Below, one piece after another: positions 1-7,330 of a stretch of 8,053 nt of DNA. The translations under genes were made by a program, and so were the position numbers. The DNA is from Flavobacterium sp. (lineage in GTDB: Bacteria; Bacteroidota; Bacteroidia; Flavobacteriales; Flavobacteriaceae), in contig JAAURU010000156.1 in NCBI GenBank assembly GCA_012032075.1, forward strand, positions 1-8,053. The letters run 5' to 3'. Every line of letters starts with the position of its first letter. Positions within the stretch are counted from its first letter, which is position 1. The notes beneath the pieces are model-generated. The model did no database searches. It was not told the DNA's origin and saw only the letters and a list, made by a program, of their open reading frames with translations.

Positions 1-348
1 AATTATATCCTTCAAAAAAACTAATTTTATCTGAATTAGAAAAGTAATTACAGTTTGGATTATCGGGACAATTTTCTATTACTGATGTAAATTCAGATGG
101 TGTTCCACTTAATGTAGAAAAATCCCAACTAACATTTCCCCAGATGCTCCTGCATCTATATGCATAGGGTATGTATAACTCTCGAACTTGAATTTTGCAT
201 TTAAAGTATTATTCATTTGTTCTTGAGTAATTTTTAAATCGTTAACAGAGATGTTATTTGTCTCATCATTATTACATGATAAGATAAATATTGAAAATGT
301 AATAACTAGTGATAATTTAAAGATTGATTTTAAAGCGTATTTTTTCAT
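1..348 (-). CDS. Putative secreted lipoprotein, function unknown; C-terminus beyond window, one frameshift
   Basis: I do not recognise a family. The ATG at 348 opens a lipoprotein signal: a basic N-terminus (MKKYALK), a hydrophobic stretch at about residues 9-22 and the lipobox ILSC, with the lipidated Cys at residue 25, followed by NNDETNN. The protein is therefore predicted to be exported and lipid-anchored. The first frame stops at 109. Shifting by one base within the TTTCCCC stretch (133-141) continues an open frame to the left edge, with NVSWDFSTLSG, then ENCPDNPNC and FFEGYN. That segment is rich in Ser/Thr/Asn and aromatic residues, as in many secreted Bacteroidota proteins. About 116 residues are visible and the C-terminus is outside the window. 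The break is most likely a sequencing indel. The lipoprotein signal is secure; any function is not. Confidence 0.7.
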
Positions 349-375
349 AACTTATTTAATTTTAGATTAATAAAA

Positions 376-383
376 CAAATTTA
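376..383 (-). promoter_or_regulatory. Possible Bacteroidota -7 promoter box for the lipoprotein gene
   Basis: Read on the minus strand this is TAAATTTG, an exact match to the Bacteroidota consensus TAnnTTTG. It lies 27 bases before the ATG at 348, which would give a leader of about 20 bases. I see no clear TTTG-type -33 element at the expected spacing. In DNA this AT-rich the match could be chance. Confidence 0.35.
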
Positions 384-626
384 ATAATTGAATTTTGTTT
401 TTTTTTAAATAAGTATTTATTTGAAAATGAACTTAGCATTATTATTTTTAATGTACTAATTGTCAGTTTGTTAAATTCAAAATACTACACTACAATTTAT
501 ATATTGCAGTCCTTTTTTTTATAAATTCTATGATTAATAACTTTTAAAAGACATTATTTTATGACAAATTTGTATCAAGGTTAACATAATTGGTGTAATT
601 ATACTGATTCTAGAAATACCTTAAAA

Positions 627-642
627 TATAATGGCCATTATA
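627..642. repeat. 16-bp perfect palindrome, possible operator
   Basis: TATAATGGCCATTATA is a perfect inverted repeat with no spacer, centred between 634 and 635. It sits 55 bases upstream of the peptide gene start, a plausible place for a dimeric regulator to bind. A regulatory role is inference only; no regulator gene is present in the window. Confidence 0.4.
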
Positions 643-697
643 GTGTCAAAAGCTTCGATTGACATAAAATGTTTGAAGCACTTAAAGATAAAATATT

Positions 698-850
698 ATG
701 AAAAAATCAATTTTAAATTTAGAGGGTGTGCAAACTCTTACAAAGAAACAACAAGGAATAATAAAAGGTGCACACGGTGAACCTAGTGCTGGTAGCGGTC
801 ATGCTTCTATTTGTGGTAAACCTGGTTATCCAGCATGCAAAGAGAAATAA
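698..850 (+). CDS. Small bacteriocin/RiPP-like precursor peptide with double-glycine-type leader (50 aa)
   Basis: A 50-codon ORF runs from ATG (698) to TAA (850). The N-terminal half, MKKSILNLEGVQTLTKKQQ followed by GIIKGA, has the layout of Bacteroidota double-glycine leader peptides: a short basic start, LNLEGVQ-L, a basic/Gln helix, then I-x-G-[GA]. Gly-Ala at 24-25 is an accepted variant of the Gly-Gly site used by C39 peptidase-ABC exporters. Cleavage there would release about 25 residues beginning HGEPSAG and containing CGKPGYPAC (Cys39, Cys47) before a Lys-rich end. Two Cys seven residues apart suggest a disulfide loop or a thioether-modified ring. The gene stands alone, with a hairpin/T-run directly downstream. 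No exporter, immunity or modification gene is in the window. It could act as an antimicrobial, a signal or an orphan substrate. The leader is the strong evidence; the activity is unknown. Confidence 0.7.
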   Translation: MKKSILNLEGVQTLTKKQQGIIKGAHGEPSAGSGHASICGKPGYPACKEK

Positions 851-872
851 TTCTTTTTAAATTGTTAATAAG

Positions 873-989
873 AAAAGAGGCTGTCCGAAAAGTAGAGTGT
901 AATTCTGAATTCATTTTCAGTTTAATTTAGAATCTGAAACAAGTACAGATTGACAAAAAAAATACTTTTTGGATAGCCAGCCTCTTTGT
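873..989. repeat. Nested inverted repeat, MITE-like or REP-like palindromic element
   Basis: The outer arms are 874-894 (AAAGAGGCTGTCCGAAAAGTA) and 963-987. The right arm read in reverse complement is the same word plus a four-base GCTA insertion and one G-to-A change. Inside lies a second pair: 899-920 (GTAATTCTGAATTC then ATTTTCAG) and 934-954, whose reverse complement GTCAATCTGTACTTG-TTTCAG is a diverged copy, separated by a 13-base loop. The whole could fold into one long hairpin. The inner motif resembles the GTCATTCTGAACTTGTTTCAG-type palindrome that, from memory, is dispersed in many bacterial genomes, and AAGAGGCTGTCC-type ends also recur in flavobacteria. There is no transposase, so if mobile it would need help from elsewhere. 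Dispersal in this genome cannot be judged from one copy. Confidence 0.65.
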
Positions 990-995
990 TTTTTT
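874..995 (+). terminator. Probable terminator of the peptide gene, formed by the inverted repeat
   Basis: The outer stem (874-894 with 963-987) ends in GAGGCT/AGCCTC pairs and is followed on the plus strand by a run of seven T (989-995). It begins 24 bases after the peptide stop codon. The protease gene converges from the right and stops at 1011, so the structure may also limit read-through from that side, although the T-run is weaker in that direction. Confidence 0.5.
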
Positions 996-1010
996 AAATA
1001 ATAAGATTCC

Positions 1011-3161
1011 TTAATCTATTTTCTCTAATTTCCCTTTTTTATTTTTTGTGTAAACAATACTTCTTAAACCAACCTTGTCTAAGTCATTTAAAACATTTAA
1101 AGCTTCATCTACATAAATGTCTTTTTGCATTTCTTCATGCCAACGAATTCTTTTTTTCTTTTAAAACTGGATCTTTGTCAAATAAGGCAACTTCGTTTGG
1201 TAGAGATTTAAATGCTAATTGGTTTTTATAGTCATTTAATTTCTTGAATTTTTTTAATTTTTCATCATTCAAACTCATTTTGTGTTTGAACTTTTCAATG
1301 TTTAAGTCGTAGTTATTGTCATCTTTTCTTTCAAAAATCCACTTTGCATTTTCATCAATAAGCTTAAAATAATCATTATTACTTATTCTTTCATTACTAT
1401 TATTGATTATTGGTCCAAAACCAGTAAAGATAGGAGTGTAAGATGCTGCATCTATTTTATCCCAACTTAAAGCCTTTTTTCATCTCTTTCTCCCATATCT
1501 AGATAGGCAAATCTATCTGGAAGCACTATGTCACTTAAAACACCATCTCTTTGAGTAGAACCACCATTAATTCTATAGAATTTTTGTGTTGTTGTTTTTA
1601 AAGCACCTAAATCTCCAAAAGAATTACTTCTTACAAATTGATTTAAATCAATAATATTTTGAACCGTTCCTTTTCCGTATGTGTGTTTACTGCCAATAAT
1701 AATCCCTCTTCTATAGTCTTGAATAGCAGCTGCAAAAATTTCAGAAGCTGATGCAGAGAAATTATCAACCATTACTACTAGTGGACCTGTCCATTGTACA
1801 CCAGAATCTTTATCAACTAAAATGTCTTTTTTTCTATCAGATGATTTTACTTGAACAACTGGGCCTTCTTCAATAAATAAACCGGTCATATTGACAACAG
1901 TTTCTAAAGAACCACCACCATTTCCTCTCAAGTCCATAATGATACCTTGAATGTTTTCTTTTTTTAGTTTTTCAATTTCAATGGCTATGTCTTTGAAAGC
2001 ATCTCTATTATCTTTATTATCAAAACTTATATAAAATTTTGGAAGATAAATAACGCCATATTTAGTCCCATTTTTTTCAACTATTGATGATTTTGCAAAT
2101 GTTTCTTCGGTTTCAACTTCATCTCTTATAATAGAAATTACAGCTATTGAACCATCAACTTTTTTAACGGTTAATTTCACTTCAGTTCCTTTTGCACCTT
2201 TAATTTTTTAACAACATCATCTAATCGCATTCCAGCAATATCTAAAGGCTCTTCGTTTCCTTGCGCTACTTTTAAGATTATATCACCAGCTTCTAACTGT
2301 TTTGCTCTCCAAGCTGGACCACCAGATATCAATTCAGAAACTTCTACCGCATTGTCTTTCTTTTGTAATCTTGCACCAATTCCCTCAAATTTTCCACTCA
2401 TACTAATGTCAAATTTATCTTTTTCTTCTGGTGAAAAATAAAAAGTATGAGGGTCAAATTGTTCTACTATTGAATTAATAAAAATTGAATACCAATCGTT
2501 GCTATCTAATTCTTTTTCAATAAAATCAAAATATTCATCTAATGATTTCAATGAGTTTTCTCGAGCTTCTTTTTCAATTACTGCAATTTTTTTCTCAACA
2601 TAAGAAGGGTCTTTTAATTTCTTGTCTGATTCTATTTTTTGTTTATCAGTTATGGTTGAAAGCGCAGATAGTTTTAATTGTTTTCTCCATCTATCTTTAA
2701 GTTCTTTGTCATTTTTAGCATAAGGTTGCTTTTCATAATCTGTGTTAATAGATTCTTCAAGGTTAAAATCAAAAGGTTTTGATAGGATAGTTCTATAAAT
2801 AGATTTTGATTCATTAATTCTTTTTAGCAACCTAGAATTTGTCAAATAGAAAAATGATAAATCTTTATTTTTTATCATATCATCAATAACCTGTTTGTAT
2901 TGTTCAAATTCTTTAATGTCTGATTCTAAAAAAAAAGCGTTTTGTAGGATCTATACCTGTAAGGTATTTCGTATATACTTCCCTAGAAAATTCGTCATTT
3001 ATTACTACAGGGTCGTAATGTCCTTTTTCTAAAACGTAGGTTAATAACTCTAAAAGTAGTTTGTCCTTTTCAGGATCTTCTGTTTTTTTAGTTGGTATAA
3101 AACTCCATAAAACCGCTGATAGCGCGGTTATCAACAATATAACCTTATAATTTCTTTTCAT
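1011..3161 (-). CDS. prc: Carboxy-terminal processing protease (Tsp/Prc type, peptidase S41), four frameshifts
   Basis: This is a periplasmic or membrane-anchored serine protease that degrades or trims envelope proteins from their C-termini. The chosen start is the ATG at 3161 (MKRNYK), followed by an N-terminal membrane segment at about residues 7-24. An upstream in-frame TTG at 3185 adds only a weak extension. Next come a long Lys/Glu-rich helical region, a PDZ domain (SGKFEGIGARL to KLTVKK), the S41 core with DLRGNGGGS, the FSASASE nucleophile loop (middle Ser catalytic by comparison with E. coli Tsp), QDY and TYGKGTVQ carrying the catalytic Lys, then a Tsp-type C-terminal domain ending KGKLEKID. 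The reconstructed protein is about 716 residues, usual for flavobacterial homologues. The reading frame breaks near 2928-2936 (A9 run, one extra), 2199-2208, 1472-1480 and 1150-1157 (T7 run, one extra). Net indels cancel, and every conserved motif survives. Divergent from surE. Confidence 0.9.
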
Positions 3162-3292
3162 AAAATTAACAATTTGGGTCATCAATAAAAATTTCTACTA
3201 ATGTACATAAAAAATCATGCCAATAATCTGCAATTTACAATATTTTTTTTAGAATTAAAAATCTTTCTGCTAATGAGACTATTAGGTTTTAT

Positions 3293-3300
3293 TAATTTTG
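3293..3300 (+). promoter_or_regulatory. Putative -7 promoter box of the surE-lpxB-comEC operon
   Basis: TAATTTTG matches the Bacteroidota -7 consensus TAnnTTTG exactly and lies 28 bases before the surE ATG, giving an expected leader of about 20 bases. A clear -33 TTTG is not visible; the nearest is TTCTG around 3265. It sits in the 167-base spacer between the divergent protease and surE genes, which is where a promoter for the rightward run is expected. Confidence 0.5.
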
Positions 3301-3328
3301 GTTACTTTAGCAAAAAAATATGAAATGA

Positions 3329-4099
3329 ATGAAAAAGCCACTTATTCTAATTACAAATGACGACAGTATAGTTGCTCCAGGCATACGATTTTTAATTAGT
3401 GTAATGAAAGAGATAGGTGATGTTATTGTTGTTGCTCCTGATAGTCCACAAAGCGCTATGGGTCATGCAATTACAATTAATAATACCTTGCATATAGATA
3501 AAGTAAATTTAGATAAAGATATTGAGCATGAGTATAGTTGTTCTGGTACACCTGTTGATTGTGTAAAAATGGCTGTTCATGAAATTCTAAAAAGAAAACC
3601 TGATTTATGTGTTTCAGGAATTAATCATGGCTCAAATTCTTCTATAAATGTAATTTATTCAGGAACAATGAGTGCAGCAGTAGAAGCTGGTATTGAAGGT
3701 ATTCCTGCAATTGGTTTTTCACATGTAGATTATGGTTGGCAAACCAATTTTGAACCAACTAAAGAATATATTAAAAAAATTACTCAAGAAGTCCTTAAAA
3801 ATGGTTTGCCAGATGGGGTTGTTTTAAATGTGAATTTTCCAAAAACAAATGAAAATGTAATAAAAGGAATAAAAATATGTCGTCAGGCAAATGCAATGTG
3901 GGTTGAAAAGTTTGATAAACGGACAAATCCTCAAGGCAAAGAATATTATTGGTTAACTGGTGAATTTGTAAATAAAGATAAAGGAGAAGATACAGATGAA
4001 TGGGCTTTGAAAAATGGATTTATTTCTGTAGTACCTGTTCAATTTGATTTAACAGCACACCATGCTATCCAAACTTTAAATTCTTGGAACTTTCAATGA
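3329..4099 (+). CDS. surE: 5'/3'-nucleotidase SurE
   Basis: SurE is a cytoplasmic metal-dependent phosphatase acting on nucleoside monophosphates (EC 3.1.3.5), linked to nucleotide salvage and stationary-phase survival. The gene is intact, 256 residues, the normal family length. Visible motifs are ITNDDSIVAPGI near the N-terminus (Asp11 and Asp12 as metal ligands), APDSPQSAMGHAITI (Ser42), CSGTPVDCV, and SGINHGSN with Asn99, the fourth expected metal ligand. The residue after NDD is Ser13, where SurE proteins nearly always have Gly. The ATG at 3329 is the only start that preserves the N-terminal strand. It is the first gene of the rightward run; its stop codon overlaps the start of the next gene (ATGA, 4096-4099). 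Identification is secure. Confidence 0.97.
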   Translation: MKKPLILITNDDSIVAPGIRFLISVMKEIGDVIVVAPDSPQSAMGHAITINNTLHIDKVNLDKDIEHEYSCSGTPVDCVKMAVHEILKRKPDLCVSGINHGSNSSINVIYSGTMSAAVEAGIEGIPAIGFSHVDYGWQTNFEPTKEYIKKITQEVLKNGLPDGVVLNVNFPKTNENVIKGIKICRQANAMWVEKFDKRTNPQGKEYYWLTGEFVNKDKGEDTDEWALKNGFISVVPVQFDLTAHHAIQTLNSWNFQ

Positions 4100-4367
4100 A
4101 AAAAGAGACTTATTTATAGGAGTAATTATCGGACTAGTAGGTGCTTTAATAGGTACTTTCTTATCACTACATTTTTTTACCAAACAGGGTTTTGTTGAAG
4201 GTTTTAAAATAATGAAAAGTGTTGGTATGATAGGTAAAGTAATAACATTAGGTTCTATTCCTAATTTGTTGCTATTTTTTTTATTATTGAAAAAAAATAA
4301 AGATATAATGGCTAGAGGTTTAGTTTTAGCTATGTTTTTATTAGTAATTCTAACTTTAATTTTATAA
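4096..4367 (+). CDS. Small three-helix inner-membrane protein, function unknown; frameshift at codon 3
   Basis: The ATG at 4096 overlaps the surE stop but is followed by a run of six A that puts a stop after seven codons. With seven A the frame reads MKKRDLFIGVIIGLVGALIG and stays open to TAA at 4365-4367, giving 90 residues. Three hydrophobic segments are visible at about residues 6-27, 46-65 and 73-90, separated by FFTKQGFVEGFKIMKS and KKNKDIMARG. That pattern indicates an integral membrane protein. I do not recognise a named family, but small membrane proteins of this kind occur between surE and lpxB in flavobacteria as I remember them. A 184-codon minus-strand frame over this region is a shadow. 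Confidence 0.7.
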
Positions 4368-4368
4368 A

Positions 4369-4899
4369 ATGAAAAAAAATATTTAGGACTAGTTTTAACT
4401 TTTTGTTTTTCAATGGTGCAATTTGCACAGGGTACAAAAAAAGAAGCTATTTCAGTAAAAGAGAATGGTGTTACTAAAGTTTTTCTATTTAGACATGCAG
4501 AAAAAGGAAATGATGGAACAAACAATTCAGATTTGACTTTTAAGGGTGAAGAGCGAGCTAAGAAAATAGCTTTAATGTTAGAAGATTTTGATATTGATAA
4601 ATTTATGCCACTCCTTTTGTAAGAACTCAAAAAACAGTTGCTGTTCTAGCTGCAAATAAAGAACTTGAAATAATTAATTATGATGCTAAAGATCAAGATT
4701 TTGCAACTGGTTTGCTTGAAAATGAAAAAGGCAAAACTATTGTTGTAGTTGGTCATTCTAATAGTATACCAATGCTTGTAAATAAGTTAATAGGTAAGGA
4801 AATTTACAATCAAATTTAAGTGAAACGGAATATGGTAAATTTTTGGATGTTAACATTTTCAATGGTAAGTTTATGGATTGTAGCTTGTTTAATTATTAA
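4369..4899 (+). CDS. Secreted histidine phosphatase (phosphoglycerate mutase-like), three frameshifts
   Basis: This enzyme of the histidine phosphatase superfamily works through a phosphohistidine. After the start it has a Sec-type signal (KKYLGLVLTFCFSMVQFAQ), then KVFLFRHAEKG, the RHG-box equivalent with the nucleophilic His, then YATPFVRTQKT, where the Arg helps bind phosphate, and VVVGHSNSIP with the second catalytic His. The reconstructed length is about 177 residues, typical of the short SixA-like/PhoE-like branch. The substrate cannot be read from the sequence; the signal suggests a periplasmic location. Frame breaks lie in the A8 run at 4372-4379, at 4599-4604 (one base short before YATPF) and around 4796-4804 (before GNLQSNLSETEYG). 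It starts two bases after the preceding gene and ends 22 bases before lpxB, so it belongs to the same transcript. Confidence 0.85.
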
Positions 4900-4921
4900 T
4901 TTATTAAAGTATTTTCTGTAG

Positions 4922-6057
4922 ATGAAATATTATATTATTGCAGGTGAAGCTTCTGGAGATTTACACGGTTCAAACTTGATAAAGTCGATTTATCATGAAG
5001 ATAATAAGGCAGATATACGTTTTTGGGGTGGAGATTTAATGCAAAATGCTGGAGGAACTTTGGTAAAACACTACAAAGAATTAGCTTTTATGGGTTTTCT
5101 TGAAGTGGTGTTAAATTTGAAAACAATATTAAATAATATCAAGACCTGTAAAATAGATATTGAAAACTTTCAGCCAGATGTTATTGTTTTTATTGATTAT
5201 CCTGGTTTTAATATGCGAATTGCAACTTGGGCAAAAGAAAGAAATATTCCCACACATTATTATATCTCACCTCAAATTTGGGCTTGGAAAGAAAATAGAA
5301 TAAAAGCAATTAAACGCGATGTAGATTACATGTACGTAATTCTTCCTTTTGAAAAGGACTTTTTATGAAAAAAAAACATAATTTTCCAGTTTCATTCGTT
5401 GGACATCCTTTAATAGATGCTATACATGACAGAGAAGAAGTTGATAAGGGTAAATTTATAAATGAAAATAATTTAGAGGATAAACCAATAATTGCTTTGT
5501 TGCCTGGGAGCAGAAAACAAGAAATTTCTAAAATGCTTTCAGGAATGTTAGCTGTAGTAAAAAGTTTTCCAGAATACCAATTTGTAATTGCAGGAGCTCC
5601 TAGTCAAGAGTATGCTTTTTATGAACCTTTTTTGAAGAAAGATAATGTTCATTTTATTAGTAATAAAACGTATGATTTATTAAGTGTTTCTCATGCTGCA
5701 TTGGTAACTTCTGGTACAGCAACACTAGAAACAGCCTTGTTTAAAGTTCCTGAAGTGGTTTGTTATAAAGGAAGTTGGGTTTCCTATCAAATTGCCAAAC
5801 GTATTATTACTTTGAAATACATATCATTGGTAAACTTAATAATGGATAAAGAAGTTGTTAAGGAATTAATTCAGGATGATTTTAATGCTAAAAATATAAA
5901 AAAGGAATTGGCTAAGATTTTAGAAGGAGAGGGGCGAAAAAATATGATTGAAAATTATTTGATTTTGGAACAAAAATTAGGAGGAAAAGGTGCTAGTTTA
6001 GTTACTGCAAAAAAATTGTTTCTACATTTAAGAAATAATATTACATTCGCATATTAA
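4922..6057 (+). CDS. lpxB: Lipid-A-disaccharide synthase LpxB, one frameshifted junction
   Basis: LpxB (EC 2.4.1.182, glycosyltransferase family 19) joins UDP-2,3-diacylglucosamine to lipid X to form the lipid A disaccharide at the inner membrane. The N-terminal MKYYIIAGEASGDLHGSNL is diagnostic, followed by FWGGDLM, LAFMGFLEV, FIDYPGFNMR, YISPQIWAWKENRIKAIK and ILPFEKDF. After the break come VSFVGHPLID, IALLPGSRKQEI, TSGTATLETAL and PEVVCYKGSW. The first frame stops at 5366-5368 and the second is open from 5365. The T5 and A9 runs at 5360-5376 hold the error: either one missing base or one extra T plus one extra A, the latter giving DFYEKKHNFP. The reconstructed length of about 378 residues matches E. 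coli LpxB (382). An essential gene in most Gram-negatives, it is very unlikely to be truly broken. Confidence 0.95.
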
Positions 6058-6067
6058 TTGAGTAATA

Positions 6068-6708
6068 ATGAGAAAAATTATTGGTTTTTTATTAATCAGT
6101 TTAATAGTAATTAGCTGTAAAACTCAAGCAATTCTACAACAAGAAGTTGAAGAAACTGAAGAAGCAGGAGATTTTGAAATTAAATTAAATATTGCTTATA
6201 AGGACAGCGTTGCAAAAGCTAATAAAGAAAAAGTAGTTGTTGAAAAAAATACTCCAGTAAGAAAAATATTTAAAGATAAAGAAAAAAGAAAGTTTGCTGC
6301 AATAGTTGAGGATATTGATATTTTTCTTACTCGTGCAAGAGTTATTGATAGTGCAAAAACATATATAGGAACACCATATCATTATGGTGGAATGTCTATA
6401 AATGGTATTGACTGTTCTGCTTTAATGTATAGAGCATTTCAAAAAAATAACTTAACCTTACCGCGAACATCATTGAACAAAGTAAACTAGGTAAAAAAGT
6501 TAAAAAAGAAAAAGCAGACATAGGTGATTTAATTTTTTTTAAAACAACTAGAAGAAAAGTCATTTCACATGTAGGAATGGTAGTTGCAAACTATAATGGA
6601 GAGATTAAATTTATTCATGCTTCATCAAGTAAAGGAGTAACAATATCTTCACTAGAGCAATCTTATTTCAAGAAAAAATTTGTTAAAATAAAAAGAGTAA
6701 TACTATAA
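6068..6708 (+). CDS. NlpC/P60 (C40) lipoprotein peptidase, first tandem copy, one frameshift
   Basis: This is a predicted envelope cysteine peptidase that cuts peptide stems of peptidoglycan. The signal MRKIIGFLLISLIVISC ends in a lipobox with Cys17, so the protein is lipid-anchored. A charged linker follows (about 20-90), then the C40 domain: TYIGTPYHYGG, the nucleophile Cys116 in IDCSAL, LPRTS, GDLIFF, the His of ISHVGM and the third polar residue in KFIHASSSKG. The first frame stops at 6490, just after LPRTS. Adding one base near 6467-6474 restores IEQSKLGKK and the rest, through KIKRVIL, to TAA at 6706-6708, for 213 residues. Its C-terminal half closely resembles the next gene, so the pair looks like a tandem duplication. 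It starts 10 bases after lpxB. Confidence 0.9.
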
Positions 6709-6714
6709 TATATT

Positions 6715-7308
6715 TTGAAAAAATTATTTTTATTTATTGTTTTAATTGGTTTTGTGAGTTGTAAAACAAAATCAAACATTATAACTTCCAAAGAAGAAGC
6801 TAAAGAGAAGGGTTTATATGTTTATTCTGAAAAACATCTTAATAAATTTGAAAAACAATCTAATAAAAATACAAATAAAGAAAATAATTCAAATAAAGTT
6901 TCGGTTTCAAAAAGTACAAATTCTTTAGCTAACCAAATAGTGGAAAGTGCCATAGAAAACTTAGGAGTTTCTTATCAAACAGGTGGTACTACTAAAAAAG
7001 GGATGGATTGTTCAGGGCTTGTTTATAGTGCTTATTTACAGCACAATATAGCTTTGCCTCGCACTTCAAATGATATGGCTATGCATGGTGAAATGATTAG
7101 TACCAAAGAAGCGCAACCTGGAGATTTAATTTTTTTTATGACCAATGGTAAATCGGTTGTGAATCATGTAGGTCTAATAATTGAAGTAGCTGATGATGAA
7201 ATTAAATTTATTCATTCTTCCACTAGCAAAGGAGTCATAATTTCTTCTACTCTTGATGATTATTACGGAAAAACTTTTGCTCAAATAAACCGGGTTTTGA
7301 ATTATTAA
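6715..7308 (+). CDS. NlpC/P60 (C40) lipoprotein peptidase, second tandem copy, TTG start
   Basis: The gene is intact, 197 residues. The start is a TTG at 6715; the next in-frame ATG lies inside the catalytic domain (before DCSGL), so it cannot be the start. TTG gives a good lipoprotein signal, MKKLFLFIVLIGFVSC, with Cys16 lipidated. An Asn/Lys/Ser-rich linker (about 40-68) leads to the C40 domain: LGVSYQTGG, nucleophile Cys99 in MDCSGLVY, ALPRTS, QPGDLIFF, His151 in VNHVGL and His167 in KFIHSSTSKG. The three catalytic positions are all present. The likely role is peptidoglycan remodelling at the inner face of the outer membrane or in the periplasm. It starts six bases after the first copy stops and shares KFIH[AS]S[ST]SKGV-ISS and the final hydrophobic strand with it. 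Confidence 0.92.
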   Translation: MKKLFLFIVLIGFVSCKTKSNIITSKEEAKEKGLYVYSEKHLNKFEKQSNKNTNKENNSNKVSVSKSTNSLANQIVESAIENLGVSYQTGGTTKKGMDCSGLVYSAYLQHNIALPRTSNDMAMHGEMISTKEAQPGDLIFFMTNGKSVVNHVGLIIEVADDEIKFIHSSTSKGVIISSTLDDYYGKTFAQINRVLNY

Positions 7309-7330
7309 TTTGACTTTTAGTAGTTAGTTT

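Larger units (their letters stand above)
349..697. other. AT-rich intergenic region between the divergent lipoprotein and peptide genes
   Basis: This stretch separates two divergent genes. I see no convincing ORF on either strand. It contains the possible -7 box of the lipoprotein gene, the 16-bp palindrome at 627-642 and a small hairpin with arms 652-658 and 673-679 (GCTTCGA / TTGAAGC, one G-T pair). The last two lie within 75 bases of the peptide gene. No clear TAnnTTTG box precedes that gene; the closest is CAAATTTG near 564, with one mismatch. Confidence 0.6.

Noticed and set aside
873..989. A structured ncRNA or retron-like RNA gene
   Set aside because: The two-arm palindrome, its position after a stop codon and its T-run are explained by a repeat/terminator; no reverse transcriptase or partner gene is nearby.
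1046..1231. A 61-codon plus-strand frame
   Set aside because: It lies antisense to the C-terminal domain of the protease gene, and its Leu/Phe/His-rich product looks like a shadow.
3162..3185. Upstream TTG start (MMTQIVNF) for the protease
   Set aside because: The ATG at 3161 gives the expected short basic N-terminus followed directly by the membrane segment; the extension adds nothing recognisable.
4076..4630. A 184-codon minus-strand open frame over the small membrane protein and the phosphatase
   Set aside because: It is antisense to two coding regions with clear membrane and catalytic motifs; its product is low-complexity Lys/Ile/Pro/Ser with no recognisable domain.
5360..5376. Programmed ribosomal frameshifting in lpxB and the other broken genes
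   Set aside because: The slippery-looking runs recur in nearly every gene, including several breaks in one protease gene, and both directions of shift are needed. Random homopolymer indels explain this better.
6185..6382. A 65-codon minus-strand frame
   Set aside because: It is antisense to the first C40 lipoprotein and its product is Phe/Asn/Cys-rich with no signal or motif.
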